Source: Plakobranchus ocellatus (Eukaryota > Mollusca > Gastropoda > Plakobranchidae). Taken from it: DNA of 64,000 nucleotides. This document shows positions 23,515 through 37,300 of the stretch, piece after piece; within the stretch, counting starts at the first letter, position 1, and each line of letters opens with the position of its first letter. Below the pieces are notes generated by a model. It searched no databases and was not told the origin of the DNA. It worked only from the letters and a program-made list of their open reading frames with translations. The position numbers were made by a program, and so were the translations under genes. Location: the NCBI GenBank assembly GCA_019648995.1, contig BLXT01000512.1, positions 1,117,033 to 1,181,032 on the forward strand, read 5' to 3'.

Positions 23515-24130
23515 GGGAGACAAATTTCAAAGGGGAATTTTTTTCCCCAAAAACTCTTATTTATTTTGTTGTTGTTGTTGCTATTGAAATATTGAACTGA
23601 CTTTCAGGTCAAAATTAAGTTATGAAAAATAACTTCACATTAGTTATAAATAACATACAACCTCTTTATTATGTAATTTTGGTTAAGCTCATATTCTTCC
23701 TTTTTTTTTTTTTTTTTGAGCAAATGAAATAAGGAAAAAAAATCCTTAAATTTTTGTTTAAGGTCAAATGATTTGCTCTCATGCTACTGTCTCTCATGGC
23801 ATACATATTACAATTTATTTTCCCTAACATATTTGAAAACCAACAAAGGCTTTTTTTAATCAATTTGCTTTAGGTGAACCAATGTTCTGCAATTGATAAT
23901 TGTAAGTCGCTGACAGGTTGACACTGTACTGGAGAATTAGCTTATATTGGGCATAGTGTTGAATTACATCATCATGAGAATACAATACTTGTCCATTAAG
24001 ATGATTGACCTCTACTTTAATTGAAGCCTGCTCTGCAATGAGATAAGCTCGAATTGATAAAGAAAGCAATTTTTCAGTTGATAAGTAGATGATGAATTCA
24101 ATTTCATGTCAAATAAACAGCCAATTCTGA
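23515..24130 (+). other. Probable PLD 3' UTR with a poly(A) signal candidate
   Basis: An AATAAA hexamer at 24112-24117 lies about 600 nt past the stop. It is one of several in this AT-rich stretch (another at 25811-25816), so the true cleavage site is uncertain. Short frames on both strands at 23860-24397 have no recognisable family and look like chance. Confidence 0.3.
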
Positions 24131-25154
24131 TTTTCTCATTGATTTTAGAGAGGTTAACAGCCGCTGGAGTATACTATAATATTCTGAGAGTTGTGCTCTC
24201 CAAGTCAAGAAATAAGTATGATAGTGCAATCTGGGCGTATGAACATGAAAAGGACTTGTTACCTTATGCTGTGAATAATTTATCGGGAGTCTATGTATTA
24301 AAAGACGGTGCCAAAGAGTGATAATTAGTCCTTTTTGAGTTTCTACCAGCACTTCTTTTGTAATCTCCCTTCTATCTTTGGAAGTTAACCTGCACATTCA
24401 AAACATTTTTTGGTCCGTGAAGAGTAAAAAAAAAAAATGGTGAAGAAAGTCTACAAGGAAAAGTCTTATAAAATTAGTCCTCAGAAAGAAATGCAAGGAA
24501 ATATGTTGATATAAGAATAATTTGTATGTATCGAAATAGAAGAAAAAGAGCTGGAATGAAATATAGATATGAATACATGCAGAATATAATGATATAGGTG
24601 GAAAGCATTGCATTTATCAGAGGTTCTCTCCTTTCCACTGTCTCCTCTCATCTTCTCAGTACTGCATGTTTCAATTTTCATGAAAAGACTAGGAGGACAG
24701 AAGAATTTTCTTAACATCTGTTACTCTAATGATTTCATATGCATCTGTTGTATTTTTTGAAGGTCACAAAAAAGAACATGTTTTGCTGGCGTTTTTTTAA
24801 ATACTCCTTTGAATTGAGTTCCATGCGAACTAGTGACTTTGAAACAGATTTTTTGGTGACACATTTCACAAAATGACTGAAGTTGTAGTCTTGATCCAAG
24901 CAGATCAAGGATATAAGGGTATAATTACCTTTTCTTTAATATCTAGAATTCTTTATATACTATTTGTTGCAGATCTTCTTTATGTAAAAATATTATGTTT
25001 TCATCTTAGTTATTATGAACTCAATTCTGCTCAAATCTTTGAGAATTAGAGATTGATTTGCTGAAATGGCTGTTCTTCCATAAATTATGTACAAAAGAGT
25101 GGCAAATAGGATTCAAAGTGTAAAAAGATCCCTTGCAAAACTGGACCTGATTAT

Positions 25155-25183
25155 GGTGTGTATGTGTGTGTGTGTGTGTGTGT
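25155..25183. repeat. TG microsatellite
   Basis: Nearly pure (TG)n in the intergenic interval. Confidence 0.9.
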
Positions 25184-25592
25184 TTTCTTGTCTTGCTTTT
25201 AAATCACTAGATCAATATTTTTTTTTATTTTATTTTACATGTTTTTGATAAGTGGAACCATAACTTTTTTGGTTTTGGAGGGAGAAAAATCATTTTTTGT
25301 TTACACTGTAGTCAATATAACTATGGCCAGTTGTTTTCTAAACTTTGAATCATTAAGAGCATATACAGTCAAATATTCATGTTAGGGCGATTTTTGGTTT
25401 AAATTTTAGAAATTAGCATATTTGGCTTCCTCAACCATTTTTCTACAGTAAAAAGGCGGAATTTATAATGAAAAAATTATTTCAGGTCATAATTTGAGTT
25501 TTAGAAAGGCGATGGCTTCCTCAGGAGTTTTCCTAGTTGTTAAACAACCAAACTTTTGCTGAAATCCTGATCTCTTTGTAAAAATCAGAGGC

Positions 25593-25730
25593 CTCATTTT
25601 GAACTTTAATGTGGAAATCTTCCTACATGTCAGAGTAAGCAACCGAATTATGAACTTTATTCTAAAATGTCTTTCGACATGTCACAGCTGATGACCTGAT
25701 TTTGAACTTTATTATAGAAATCATCATTTT
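25593..25730. repeat. Degenerate tandem repeat, about 67 bp x 2-3
   Basis: Units share 'attttgaactttattntagaaatcttncnacatgtca' and then a gcaacctg-like end. The two complete copies begin near 25593 and 25645, and a third partial one near 25700. Confidence 0.5.
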
Positions 25731-26387
25731 ATCATTTTCACATTATTTTTTTCTTATTGCTACTTGTGTTCATTTTTGTCTTTAAAATCTGTAACAAAAA
25801 AACTGTTTGTAATAAAGACGTCTTTTTTTTAGAAGTTTTTTTTTTAGAATTAGGAGTTAAGTTTTCAAAATATTATGACTGCAAAAAAGTATTTTTGTTT
25901 TAAATGATAATTGTATATATAAATTGACCCTTTGAAAAAAACATTATCCTAATATGTTATTGTGCACTTTTTAAAAAACGCTCACATTACAATATTATTT
26001 GTTGTGTGCCTAGTTCTAATGACTTTATACTGCAACAATGCTTTTAAGAAAACGCATTTGAATTTGATGTATATTTTAGGCTTTCGTCAAAAAAATTATT
26101 AACTTGTTTTCAATATCTCAAATATACACATCTCCACCCAATTTCCAAATTGAAAGCTAATACTACTTGAATGAAGTTCAAGATTTTATAAACGATTTAA
26201 AATGTCGATAGAACATTTTGTGACACTTTTTCAAACTGCATGTTTCTAGAATTGTTTCATGTAAATTCAGTTTGCCAACAAAATTTTCATATTTGCTTTT
26301 GCCATAAATTCACCATTTATGCTGCTAATATTGTTTTAAAATGTTTAGCATTATAAGTAGTGGTGATGTTGAGATTTATATGACAGG

Positions 26388-26606
26388 CCTTGAAAAAACA
26401 GCAAGCATTTGTGATCTTGCTCTTTCACCCAAATTAAAACCAAAATTCAGAGTAAATGAGCCCAGAGTGTTAGTTGGATCTAATGCTGAGGTTGATGTGA
26501 AATGCCTGGAAAAAAAAAAAGGCAAGCATTTTGTGATCCTGCTCTTTCACCCAATTTTAAACCAAAACACAGAGTAAATGAGTCCACAGTGTGTAGTTGG
26601 ATCTTA
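26388..26606. repeat. Imperfect tandem duplication, about 121-bp period
   Basis: 26388-26490 and 26509-26606 share 'gcaagcatttgtgatc', 'tgctctttcaccca' and 'agagtaaatgag', and also 'agttggatct'. A few substitutions and small indels separate the copies. Confidence 0.85.
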
Positions 26607-26925
26607 TGAAGTATTTTCTTGTACCAAAAATTGTTTCACATGGTTTCCATTGACCCTGAAATGCGTCAAAGCTCAGGGCTGTCATTTTTTTTTTTTGATA
26701 AATGGCCAATTGTGCACATCCAAGAGGCAAGAGGCATTGTCTTCACATGTGATAATTAGTGAAATAAGTTTGTGAAAGAATAGAAATTTACCAAGCACTT
26801 GAAACAGTAATTGGAAATTACATATAAATTTCACAGCATATTTTGAAATTGTGGAGTTTTGAAATCCTGCTCACTCGTCACAGGGTCAGATAATTGAGAC
26901 CTATGCATAATTTTTTACTACTTTG

Positions 26926-26928
<3 letters not shown>

Positions 26929-26963
<35 letters not shown>
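26929..26963. repeat. TA microsatellite
   Basis: Pure (AT)n. Confidence 0.95.
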
Positions 26964-26967
<4 letters not shown>

Positions 26968-27336
26968 AAGGTAGGGATAGTTTGCAGATTCTTATCATGT
27001 TGGCTAAATTTTATTTTTTATAGAAATACTTGGGACATGCAGACCCAAAGCTTAAGGTAAATGTCCGGTTTTCAGGTCTGTGTATCAAAGTGCCATTTTT
27101 TTTTTAGTCATTTTTTTCCACATGCTGTACATTACAAGGCAAAGTCCCAGTAATCCAAATTTCGTTGGAAACATCAAATTATATTCAAAGCAGCTGATGT
27201 GGAACCAAACAGTAAGATGGAGAACTAAAGGAGAAATTCATTTGAAAAATTCACAGGAAAGACCAGTGCTAAACCATCAGATGTCACAAAAAAGTTGTTT
27301 TAAGAAAAAGGCAGATAAAAAGTAAGTCTTTTATTA

Positions 27337-27339
<3 letters not shown>

Positions 27340-27381
<42 letters not shown>

Positions 27382-27430
27382 NNNNNNNNNNNNNNNNNNN
27401 NNNNNNNNNNNNNNNNNNNNNTATATATAT
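27340..27430. repeat. TA microsatellite with assembly gap
   Basis: A TA run interrupted by 40 N (27382-27421). The gap probably reflects an uncounted repeat length. Confidence 0.9.
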
Positions 27431-30298
27431 AACTACCATATGTAAAAATATTTCAAAGTTTTATGACTCACAGGAACACAAGGCTAATCCTATTCAATTT
27501 TCACTTTAAAAAAAACATTGACAAAAATGCATTATTTTAATGAGCTAACATTAACATTTGTAATATCGGAATCTGATCTATCGGTTGCATAACAAATATC
27601 TGAGAATCTGATTTTGCAGTGTTCCTATTGATGTGGATAACCCCACAGTAATTTTTTTCTCAAAGTGCCTTCCAAAAACAATATCGTTTTAGAATAAATA
27701 CTTTAAATGCATTTATCTTTTTTTTTTGGTCTTTTTGATTTAAATAAAATATTTTTGCCAAAGATTTCTCTTTGCATAACACGAACAAATGAAAAGATGC
27801 TGAGTTTTGAAAACATCTCTGCAACCGTTTGTTTTGTCTGCAGGCTGTGAGTAACTTTATTTCACAAGTGTAATTTTCTGGTTTGGGCAGTTTAGAAGAA
27901 ACTACACTTTTCAGCATAAAATGTAGCTTGACAGTATTTTTTTCTATTCAGCAGTGCTTTTATATTTATCAATGAAAGACATGCCTATGTTACCATTTGT
28001 TGTTGTTGTTGCTGTCGTTTTTGCCATAATTTAAAACAATAATAGCTATTTCTTATCTGATGTATATATTATATTATATTAAATTACACTTATGTTGGCA
28101 AATTGATAAAGGTCTTAATACTTTTGTTTAAGTGATAAACAAAATATGTGTGATGATATTATGAGCAATGAAAGGAGGAAGTAATGAAGCTGCACAGATT
28201 TTCAAACATTTCCTGCAAATTGTGACTATTGCACAAATGGCTGATCTGGCGCCAATGTTCCTGTTCTTTTGTGTTTTTGTATTCTGTGGTTGGGGATTTT
28301 CACATCCATAAGCTTTTATTTATTTTTATTTTTAATTTGGAAGTATTTTAATCTCTTCTGAGCAGTTTGCATTGGAGTCATTTATCATTGAGATGCAGCT
28401 ATACAGAGTGAGTGAGAGGAAACCGTGACTCCATATTCAAATATCCATCTGAATGGACCAAAAGTTTGAGTTAAAAATAAGAGGATTTGACTTATTTTGA
28501 TTTGTATTTTGTAATCTTCAGTAAGTGTTTTATGGAGCGCCTTTTTAGAAGATTACCTTATTTTTTGCCAGGTCTTTATTATGTTGTTTATTTCATGCAG
28601 CACCTTCAGGTTGGTCTTGACAGGGATGGCACTTCCTTTTTTTTGTTTGTTTTTTTTTTCTTTTTTACAGAGGTTAGTGCTTTATTTTCAAGGGATTATC
28701 AAGCTGAGGTAATAGAAAAACAGAATTTGCCCTTCAAATATGTACTTCGAATTATGTGGTCAGTAGAAGATACTCTTGGCAAGTGTTTCGGACCTGAACT
28801 TCTCACACATTAAGGGGGTCAGGACTCCTTGGTGTCCTTGCTGTCTTTTTTTTCCTGTGTGCAAGCTTTTCTGAACTGTGACTTTATTTCCAAACACTCT
28901 ACTAACTTTGTCAAGGATGCTCTAAGTATTGAGGGAAATTAATTTTTATGAAGATTGGTCGAAAACATGCTTCATCACACAAAACCAAATATGGAAGGGA
29001 CACCAAAAAGCTCAACTATTAAAGCAGTTTTTATTTTTACAATCATAGTGGGTATTGGTTTGCAATAAATAGGCATAATTGGTTTAAGTTATTTGATTGA
29101 GGTACTTGCAATAGAAGGCTATTCACTTTTTTCCCTTTTCAGTATAATAATAATATGTGCATTAGTCACAGCTGTGAAAGTATGTAGAACTGGAAACATT
29201 TGGATAGTTTTTGATGCTGGATGAAAGATAAAGTTGAACTTATTAAATTTTATGCAACCAAGTTCTGCTGGATGTGACTTATCTTCCATACTTAAATTTT
29301 ACTTCAGCATTCTGAAATACTTGCATTCCTTGCTTTTTAGTTTCCTTGCCATGACATCGTTTTTTTTGTGTGTTTTTGTAATGATTTCATTAAAAATTTG
29401 CAGTTCTGACTCGAGAATTTTTCTGTAATAGGCTTTGTATCAAATTACATTCCTCCAAATCGTTGAAACACTTCTGTATTGACGCATATGATGGACTGAA
29501 AATTTGTGCCCTTGATGTCATTTTCTTTAGTAAAGACATTTAATGAGATGTTCCAACTTTTGTTGTGTTATTGCAAAAGTATAAATTCCTCTTGATGACC
29601 GTTTTTTAATCTTTTATAGAAATTTCATTATGATGTGCAATCTTTGATTTTCATCTGCATGCTTTTGAAGTGGCTTGAAATAAAAAGTATATGTTATTAC
29701 TGGATATTTTCCTCAAGGTAATACAGTGTAACTTTGTGTGATCCTTATTTGAATGATAATTTTTTGAGTTAAGAGACTTTAGATTTAAGGCTTATATAAA
29801 CTCCTTTTTTACTTTCCATCATGTGGTACGATGTATGCTGTGCCTTTTATGGAGCTGAAACATGTTTTTATTTCTGCTAGTAATGGCTTTGATTATAATA
29901 GCACAGGGTGGTTTATTTCGTTAGATTGAATTTAATTATTTGAAGTATCTTAAGAGAGGATAAGTAACAAGGATTAATTATTTTACATTGATCTAAAGCC
30001 TTCAAACTTATTATGATAGAGCAAAGGAAATGACTCTGAATACAATTTTGCCTTTCTTTGATATCTGAGGCTATATCATATATCTTGGTCCAATGTTCAT
30101 AACATAGAGTGAATAACACTACTCTATGCATCTTTTCTCCTTATTTATTCTTAGCTTGAAGTTTGTATGAGGCTAGTCTTTAATATATAAGGTTTTAAAA
30201 TGATTGATTGCAAATTGAGGAAGGAAACATATTATATTGCTTACTCAATGATTTTGAACACATCTTAAAAATATTATTCCACACCTTGATTAAAGTCT

Positions 30299-30303
30299 AT
30301 CTC

Positions 30304-30336
<33 letters not shown>

Positions 30337-30356
30337 TTCTTTCTCTCCTCTCTCTC
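30299..30356. repeat. CT microsatellite
   Basis: (CT)n with one CG interruption. Confidence 0.95.
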
Positions 30357-32407
30357 ATATTAAATTGTGCTTTTTCGAAGTTTAATGCAAAGGAAAATTT
30401 TGCCTTGTTGGTATAGCCAGGTGGTGTAAAAAAGAATTCTGCTAACTTTGTCTGTGATATTTTGGTTCTTTGTATTACTACATCCTATGTTTCTTTTTAA
30501 ACAGACAATTGAGTATATTGGTCATGTCTTAATCTATCATTGGAAAATAACGATTTACTGTCATACAAATATTATCATTAGGGTTACTCTACCACTACAA
30601 GTGTTGCTGCTGCTGCTGGTACTTCTATTACTTTTATGATTACAACCCTTTGAATTGTAAAGGCCAATGTTTGATTGGTACCTGGATTTGGCAAGAATTA
30701 TTTGGATGGAGGGTTTGGAGCTTCTGAAGTAAACAAATCTTTATCAAACTAAAATGCATCGTAATAGAATAACTTGAATCTGATAAAACTTGAGCGTTTT
30801 TGCGGGTTTTTTTTTCTTTTTTGCCACATAGAACCTCACTTTCATCAGTATTTATCTGCAGCAGCCTTTAATGTTGGAAACATTTGCATTCTCTTTTCTT
30901 TTGCTCATTGCTGCCAAAAGGAGCAGTTGTGCTTCTTTGGATCTAGATCCAAATCTTAACACATCCACAGATACTAAGAGTTGTTTCAATTTTAAACTGA
31001 CGAAAGGATATGAATAATCACAGATCTTGCAGAAACCAAAGATAGTTTTATTATCTTGGAGAAACAGCAAATTAATAATAATCATTTAAAAGTTATGATA
31101 TGTCTAGAGCCAGGAAAATGTGCAAATTTTGATACCGTCTAACAATACCTTATCTCTGGGCTCATTACCTGAAGATTTGGTCTTCAGTAATATGCCATAA
31201 TCTCTGGCTCTAACTCATTGTAGAGTTATCTTTTCAACACAAGCAATCAGTTCTTTTTTTTATCTCTCAAAATCTCCCATTTATATACACACCAGCTCTA
31301 GTTTTCTAGACTAGAGAAGAAGATCTAGAAAATTATGAATCTGAGAGATAAAACAAAATATGATAGATTGTTTGAAAAAGAAAAGAACAAACTCTTCATA
31401 ACTTGTTTACAAGATAATAGCCTTCAGTCTCAAGAAATGAGTAGGTTTCAGCAAGCTGCCACGTGTTAAAAATATTAACAAATGCATACACATCACTGGG
31501 TCTTGATTTTGAGTACATCAATATGATTGTGAACAATCTAAATCTATGAGGTAAAAAAAACTAGATAGCAACACACTTATTCACAAACATTCGGGAAACT
31601 CCCAGATCAACCCACTATAGACAGGCCCAACTGGACCAAGGTGTGCAAACCTTGATATACATTTCCTATCTGTAATCCAATACATGGACAAATGGACCAA
31701 ATTTGTCACACTTGTGTTTTTCAAGAATTTGAAGTGATTAATTTTTCTGCTGGATTTATTTGATGAAATAGCGGTTTCCTCTTTTTTCCCTGTGATACTG
31801 ACTTTAAATGAATATATGAAATGTATATATATATTATGGTTATGGTTTCTTTTTACATTTTAAACAGGATTTTCGTTTGTTCTTTCATAAGATAATTTTC
31901 AAATTTGGTTTTGAGTCTCTGTCTTTGAAAGAATATGCCATCTTTTTATATTTAAAGCATTTAAACAAAGCATGTTTTGTAACCCAAATAACACCAAATA
32001 ATTGATATTTCTGTTTTATTGTTACATTATTTAACTTGTATTAATATAAGGCTTTTCATACCTTGCTTGACATTTCTTTGGATTGCTCAATAATTCCATT
32101 TGTATCTCACAGAAAAATAAAACATGGTATTATATTTTGTTTTTACCCTTTAACTTGACTTTACTATAATTGATCATGCACTTACAGTGTTTTTGCTCTT
32201 TTATGCTTCTTGATCTTTCTTTGGACGTTTGCTTTTATGGATATTTATTTTGAGCTCTGAAAACTGTAATTTTTTGTCATTTTGGCTAACATTTCTTATC
32301 TATGCATTTAAGATTATAAATTGAGGTAGAACAAATTTATTCAATGTTTTTTTGCACTACGTTTACCCTTAGTCGTATGAAATTGAAAACATTCTGTTTG
32401 CTTACAT

Positions 32408-32411
<4 letters not shown>

Positions 32412-32460
<49 letters not shown>
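32412..32460. repeat. TA microsatellite
   Basis: (TA)n followed by a short TACATATA tail. Confidence 0.95.
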
Positions 32461-32461
<1 letters not shown>

Positions 32462-34127
32462 ATATAAAAGGATCTATTTATTCTCACATTATGCTTTATT
32501 TATATTCGATATGAACATGTCCTGCTGAGTGATCGAGTATGTGGATAAAAAGCAGACTTCGTCACATTGACCGTGAGAGATAAAAGTGTTTCCAGAGCTG
32601 CCAACTTTTAAAAAATCTGACAGGACAAAATGTTATACCATATAGATATTTTGAATGGGGGAGTTAATACATGATCATGTCCTGAGACTAGTCATAACAA
32701 GGCAGATGTTACTACAATATTCTTTAGGAAACTATTTTTAAGGTAATTTTTTTTCTTTTCCCAGAGAATACTTTTTGAAACAACTTTAAATGTAGACAGT
32801 CAACTTAGTCTAGAGCTATCCAGTTTTCACAGTCCTCTGCAGCGTCAGGCTATTTAAATGGTTTAAAAAGTTGAAAATGTGACTTTGTACTCATTTGGAC
32901 TGGTCTCGAACCATATTTTCAGCCAGAGCTGCTGGCTTGTGAAAATTGGACTGAAGCAGTTGTGAACTTATCAGAAAAATAATCCTTGCGTAAATATGCC
33001 CTTTGATATTGACTGCAGTATTAATGTGCAATATTTAGAAGCTGGAGATTCCGTGCAGTTATGAAATGAAACATTTTCATAGCTTCCTGTGAATAAAGAT
33101 GTATATGTGTCTCAAGACTATTTCTAATGAGGGAGAAGTCATATTTTGAGCATTTTCAATCATTGAACAGCCTGTCAATTGTGTCTGGGCCCTTCACAGC
33201 AGTGAAAACTAGCTAGGGCTAAGTGATCCTGAGCCAAGATAGAATTTTAAACCTTGTGAAAAAAAAAACATTTGAAAGATTTAAAAAAAGACCAAATGAA
33301 AATTTATTTTTCTCATAGTCTTACATGCAGCATACAATTTATTAGGCCTGGTCTCCAAAGAAATTAATATTTTTGTTCTTTTTTTTTCAAAAATAATCGG
33401 TGCTGCATGATTTTCGTTCTAAAAACTACATTTTGACAAAAAAAAAAAAAAAGAATTTCTCTGTAAAAGTAAGATGTCAGTCAATTTCATCCCCTTTGAG
33501 CTCTACAGTAATCCTACACTCCAGTCATATTTTCAAGTAAACTTATCACCATCTGTCAAGACTGGCAATTTTTTATTTCATGTTGGATTATGATGCTGTA
33601 CATATGTAGCAAAAATCCCCCAAGGTTTAAAACTGTTTGTGCCTATATTACCTCTTTATAAATCAAGGAAAAAGAGAGTAATTGAATGGCCAATAAAAGA
33701 CATTCAGAAGAAAAGAAAAATAATTTCTATTGTTACTGGCACTTTTTTTGTGTTTTTACCCTAGCTTTTGACATTCTTTTCCCTTGTAGACTGCACATTT
33801 TAAATAATAGACTACATGTTTCATGGTGAGTGATTTATTTCCCTCCTTCCCAGTTTGCCTGGCTTACACTTACACTCTCATTTCTTCTCTTACTCTTGAT
33901 TTCTCCTTTGCAAAGGTTATTTTAGAAATCTTGTCTTTTTCTTGGTCTTTCAGTACACTTTATCCTAATTCATCTCTGGCTTTGTTCATCAAGAGATTAC
34001 TGCCAATGTGATGAAGTTATCTCTTTAATGTGCTTTTCATTAACTGATAGTGTCAACTGTCAATATTACCTTTTTTAGCTTTCATTCTTTTGTTTGTGTT
34101 TTAGAGATAAATGTGTGCGTTTATGAA

Positions 34128-34170
34128 CACACACACACACACACACGCACGCACCACGCACGCACACATG
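34128..34170. repeat. CA/GCAC microsatellite
   Basis: (CA)n grading into GCAC repeats. A T/G-rich stretch with a 12-G run follows at about 34200-34225. Confidence 0.9.
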
Positions 34171-34269
34171 ACTTTCCTGTCTGTCTGTGGTTTTTGTGGG
34201 TTTTTTAGGGGGGGGGGGGGTTGTTTAGAGGTGACAGATCAATTGAAGTTGTTTTTTTTTCTATTGTGT

Positions 34270-34390
34270 GCGCCATATAGCCCATTCATGACAAGAGAAC
34301 TCTGCTTGAACCTAAGACAAAAAAAAAAACAACAAAAAAAAATCCAATTTTCAGGATGAGCTCTGTATTCACTACACCACCAACACTTTG
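34270..34390 (-). repeat. Possible tRNA-derived SINE fragment
   Basis: On the minus strand: an A-box-like 'ggtggtgtagtgaatacaga', a poly(T)-expanded middle, then the B-box-like 'ggttcaagcagag'. This resembles the 5' tRNA part of a SINE with an internal homopolymer expansion. No tail or target-site duplication was found. Confidence 0.35.
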
Positions 34391-37300
34391 CCCCAACCCC
34401 TTCCCAAAACCTCCAGCTTTCTGCTGGTTGAACTTTTGAAGTGAACATCTTCAAGAAAAAAAAAACAAAAAACAATAGAGAGAATTAGTGATCTTGCATC
34501 AGCAACTTGATACTTCAAAAAAAAAAAATCATTGAAGTGTGTAACTTCCGAAAATTTATTCATTTAAAAAAAAAAATTGAGTACAAAATTTCCTGATTCT
34601 CATCCCAGGGATCTAACAAAAATGAGGTATAGACAGCAGGTCATCCTTGCTGCTGTAATTGTTTTTTCACAAACTCAGGGAGTTGTGGCTCAGTCAGAAT
34701 ATCTAAATGGCTTCAGACATAGATGACGTCATCACCCCTCTGTTTGTGTGTTTAAAAAAAAAACAAAGTATACAGCTGCAAAGTATAAACTTCAATATTT
34801 TTAAAAACTGTATATAAAAAAATAGTCAAATAGTTCAGTTCTGGCACTGATATGACATGCTATACGTTATTTTGAAGTTGTGCTAATGTGAAATATTTTT
34901 TTTTTAAAGTGCCAATGAGCACCTACCAGTCTCACTATTCTCAGCGATTCCTTGCTGCCTTTTTGGTGGCAAAGACCCTTGCCCTGAAATCTTCTTTGAA
35001 TCACTACATGCAAAATAAACTAATTAAAAAAACAAAAAAAAAAACAATCAGGATTTGGAGAATCAAATTCAGAGCTGCTAAGATGTAGGATTTAGTTTTG
35101 GTAATTCATAACTCTCATTTCAGTATTTTATTAAGCATTCTTATAGTTGTGACAACATTAATAAAAAGAGAAAATATCTGGCTGTTTTTAATAAAATATA
35201 AATGGCCTTTTAAGCAAAAAGACAATTTCAGAACCGACAAGTACATTAGTATAGGTTGATGATAATGAGACTTCAAAGTTTTAGATTTCATCTTTATCTT
35301 CCTATCAATTTTTTATTGCAAAATAATTATTATTATTATTAATTGTAATAGTCTAATACAGAGACATACCAAATATAGTGAATTTTTCAGAGCAATAGTC
35401 CAGTATTTTCTAACTCATCTCCAAACTTCCGTACTATATTTCAGTAGTATGTTACTGAAACTAGTGGTGGTTGGCAGACCTGTCAAACTTTGAAAAAATG
35501 AGTAGTATTAGTAAATTATTGGAAATGGCTCTGTCACTTTTAGTAAATACCACAAAATGGGTTTTAAAAAATTTACTTGCACCCACAAACTCAATAAAAT
35601 GTCCATGGTTACTCTCCAGTTTATAAGAGTAGTAAATGTCGAATGTCTTCAGACTAGTTGTAATGTATCATATGTGGCATTTAATGTTTTTTCCTTTCTT
35701 ATTATCACTGCTTTTTTCGTCTATAAATGTAGTTCAAACCTCAATATCTTGGCACAGTTTACTATATCTCTATTGAGTTTGCACTGTTAGAAATCATATT
35801 AATCATAAAATGCAGTATCTTGCTGCACCAACATTTTAAAATGTGTAGAACAAGTCTTCCCACTCATTTGGAGTGGTCTAAAGACATGCATGAAAACATT
35901 TTTTAAAAGCATCGCAGGAAAATTTGTGATGAAAAAAAGAACAGTTTAAAAACTGAGCATTTGAGTTGTGTAAAAATGCTTAAAAAACATAAACATTTGA
36001 AATTCTTCTAAGAGACTGAAAGGTTTATTTCCTTTGAGTTCATTAAACCTCCTACCTTTCACATAGTTCTGTATATATATAAAAAAAAACAACAACAAAA
36101 AACAACCAAAACAAAAAAAAAAAAACCCACAAAAATTCAGGATTGAATCAAAAACTTAATCACAGGTTGACAATTTTTTTGGAGAATGCAAGATATAAAA
36201 GTTTAGAAGTTTGTTTGTTTGTTTGAATGAGTTCAAAAAATCAATCATTTTGTCTCTTGGGGAAAGTATTTAATGGTGTAAATGTTTAATACTTGGAAGT
36301 AAAACTAAAAGAAAGAAAAATGGACAGATCAAGAGCTAGTTATAAAGTTTCCACCTGATTCAAAATATGCTAGCCTTCAATATTTTTTTTATTTTGTTTA
36401 CTTGTTTAAAGCTCTTTTGTCTTCCTTACTCTCTGTAGTGTAAACACTCCAGAAGAAGAAAAACTTAAAATAAATAAAAAAAAAAAAAAATTTCGCATGT
36501 GAACAATATGGAATTGATGTAATACTACTCAGCTGTTTTTCATACTCCACCAGGATTTAAAGCATCACTTTGTTTACATAAACACACACATTTTCACTGA
36601 TAAAAGAGACAGATAAAAAAAGCAAAGATATTATACCATTATAAGTATCAAAACTAAGCCAGCATTACACAAAAATCAAATTAACCTATGAAGTTAAATA
36701 GCAAGGCAAAGTTTGTTGAAAATTAAGTGTTTGCTAGACGGGTTTCATCTCAGGTTAGTCATAGTCTTATTTTTCTAAACTCATGGACTTGGTTATCCAG
36801 ACATTTTGCCTGTAAAGTGCCACAATTGCAGTGGTTCACACTGAAGTTCCTCTAACAGAAGTTTCCTCCCTATTTATGGAAAAAATTATGACAATTATTA
36901 CCAGCATCCCAAAAGTCTTTTTTTTTTTCACTGGAGAACATTAACATGAGGAAAGGAAATGTCAAGATTTGATCGTACCGATAGCCTGTACACTGTTAGA
37001 ACAACTTACAGCCTTTGGGTGAACTTATAACCTGTTCACCATTGGCTGAATTTACAGCCATTTCCTGTTAAGAGAATGTAAAGCCTGTTCAATATGAGGT
37101 GAAGGTGAAGTTATGAAGCTACCTGTGCATCTAAATGTCCAACTGATTCTGAAAAGTAAGAATTCAAAGAGTTATTGCTGATGATTCTGATCCTTGATGC
37201 AACATCATTATTCAGTAATAATGGCATACCAAGACTATGTTTCATACTTTTGACATCTGAATATTTGAATATTCAATGCAGAAATTTTAAAAAAAAAATT

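Noticed and set aside
23860-24397. Three overlapping small frames on both strands just past PLD
   Set aside because: No recognised domain, no splice-joined partner, and likely 3' UTR or spacer.
28487-28813. 108-residue frame, with an apparently normal-looking C-terminal half
   Set aside because: The N-terminal half is T-rich translation, no family was recognised, and no neighbouring exons fit. Left unannotated, but transcription data could overturn this.
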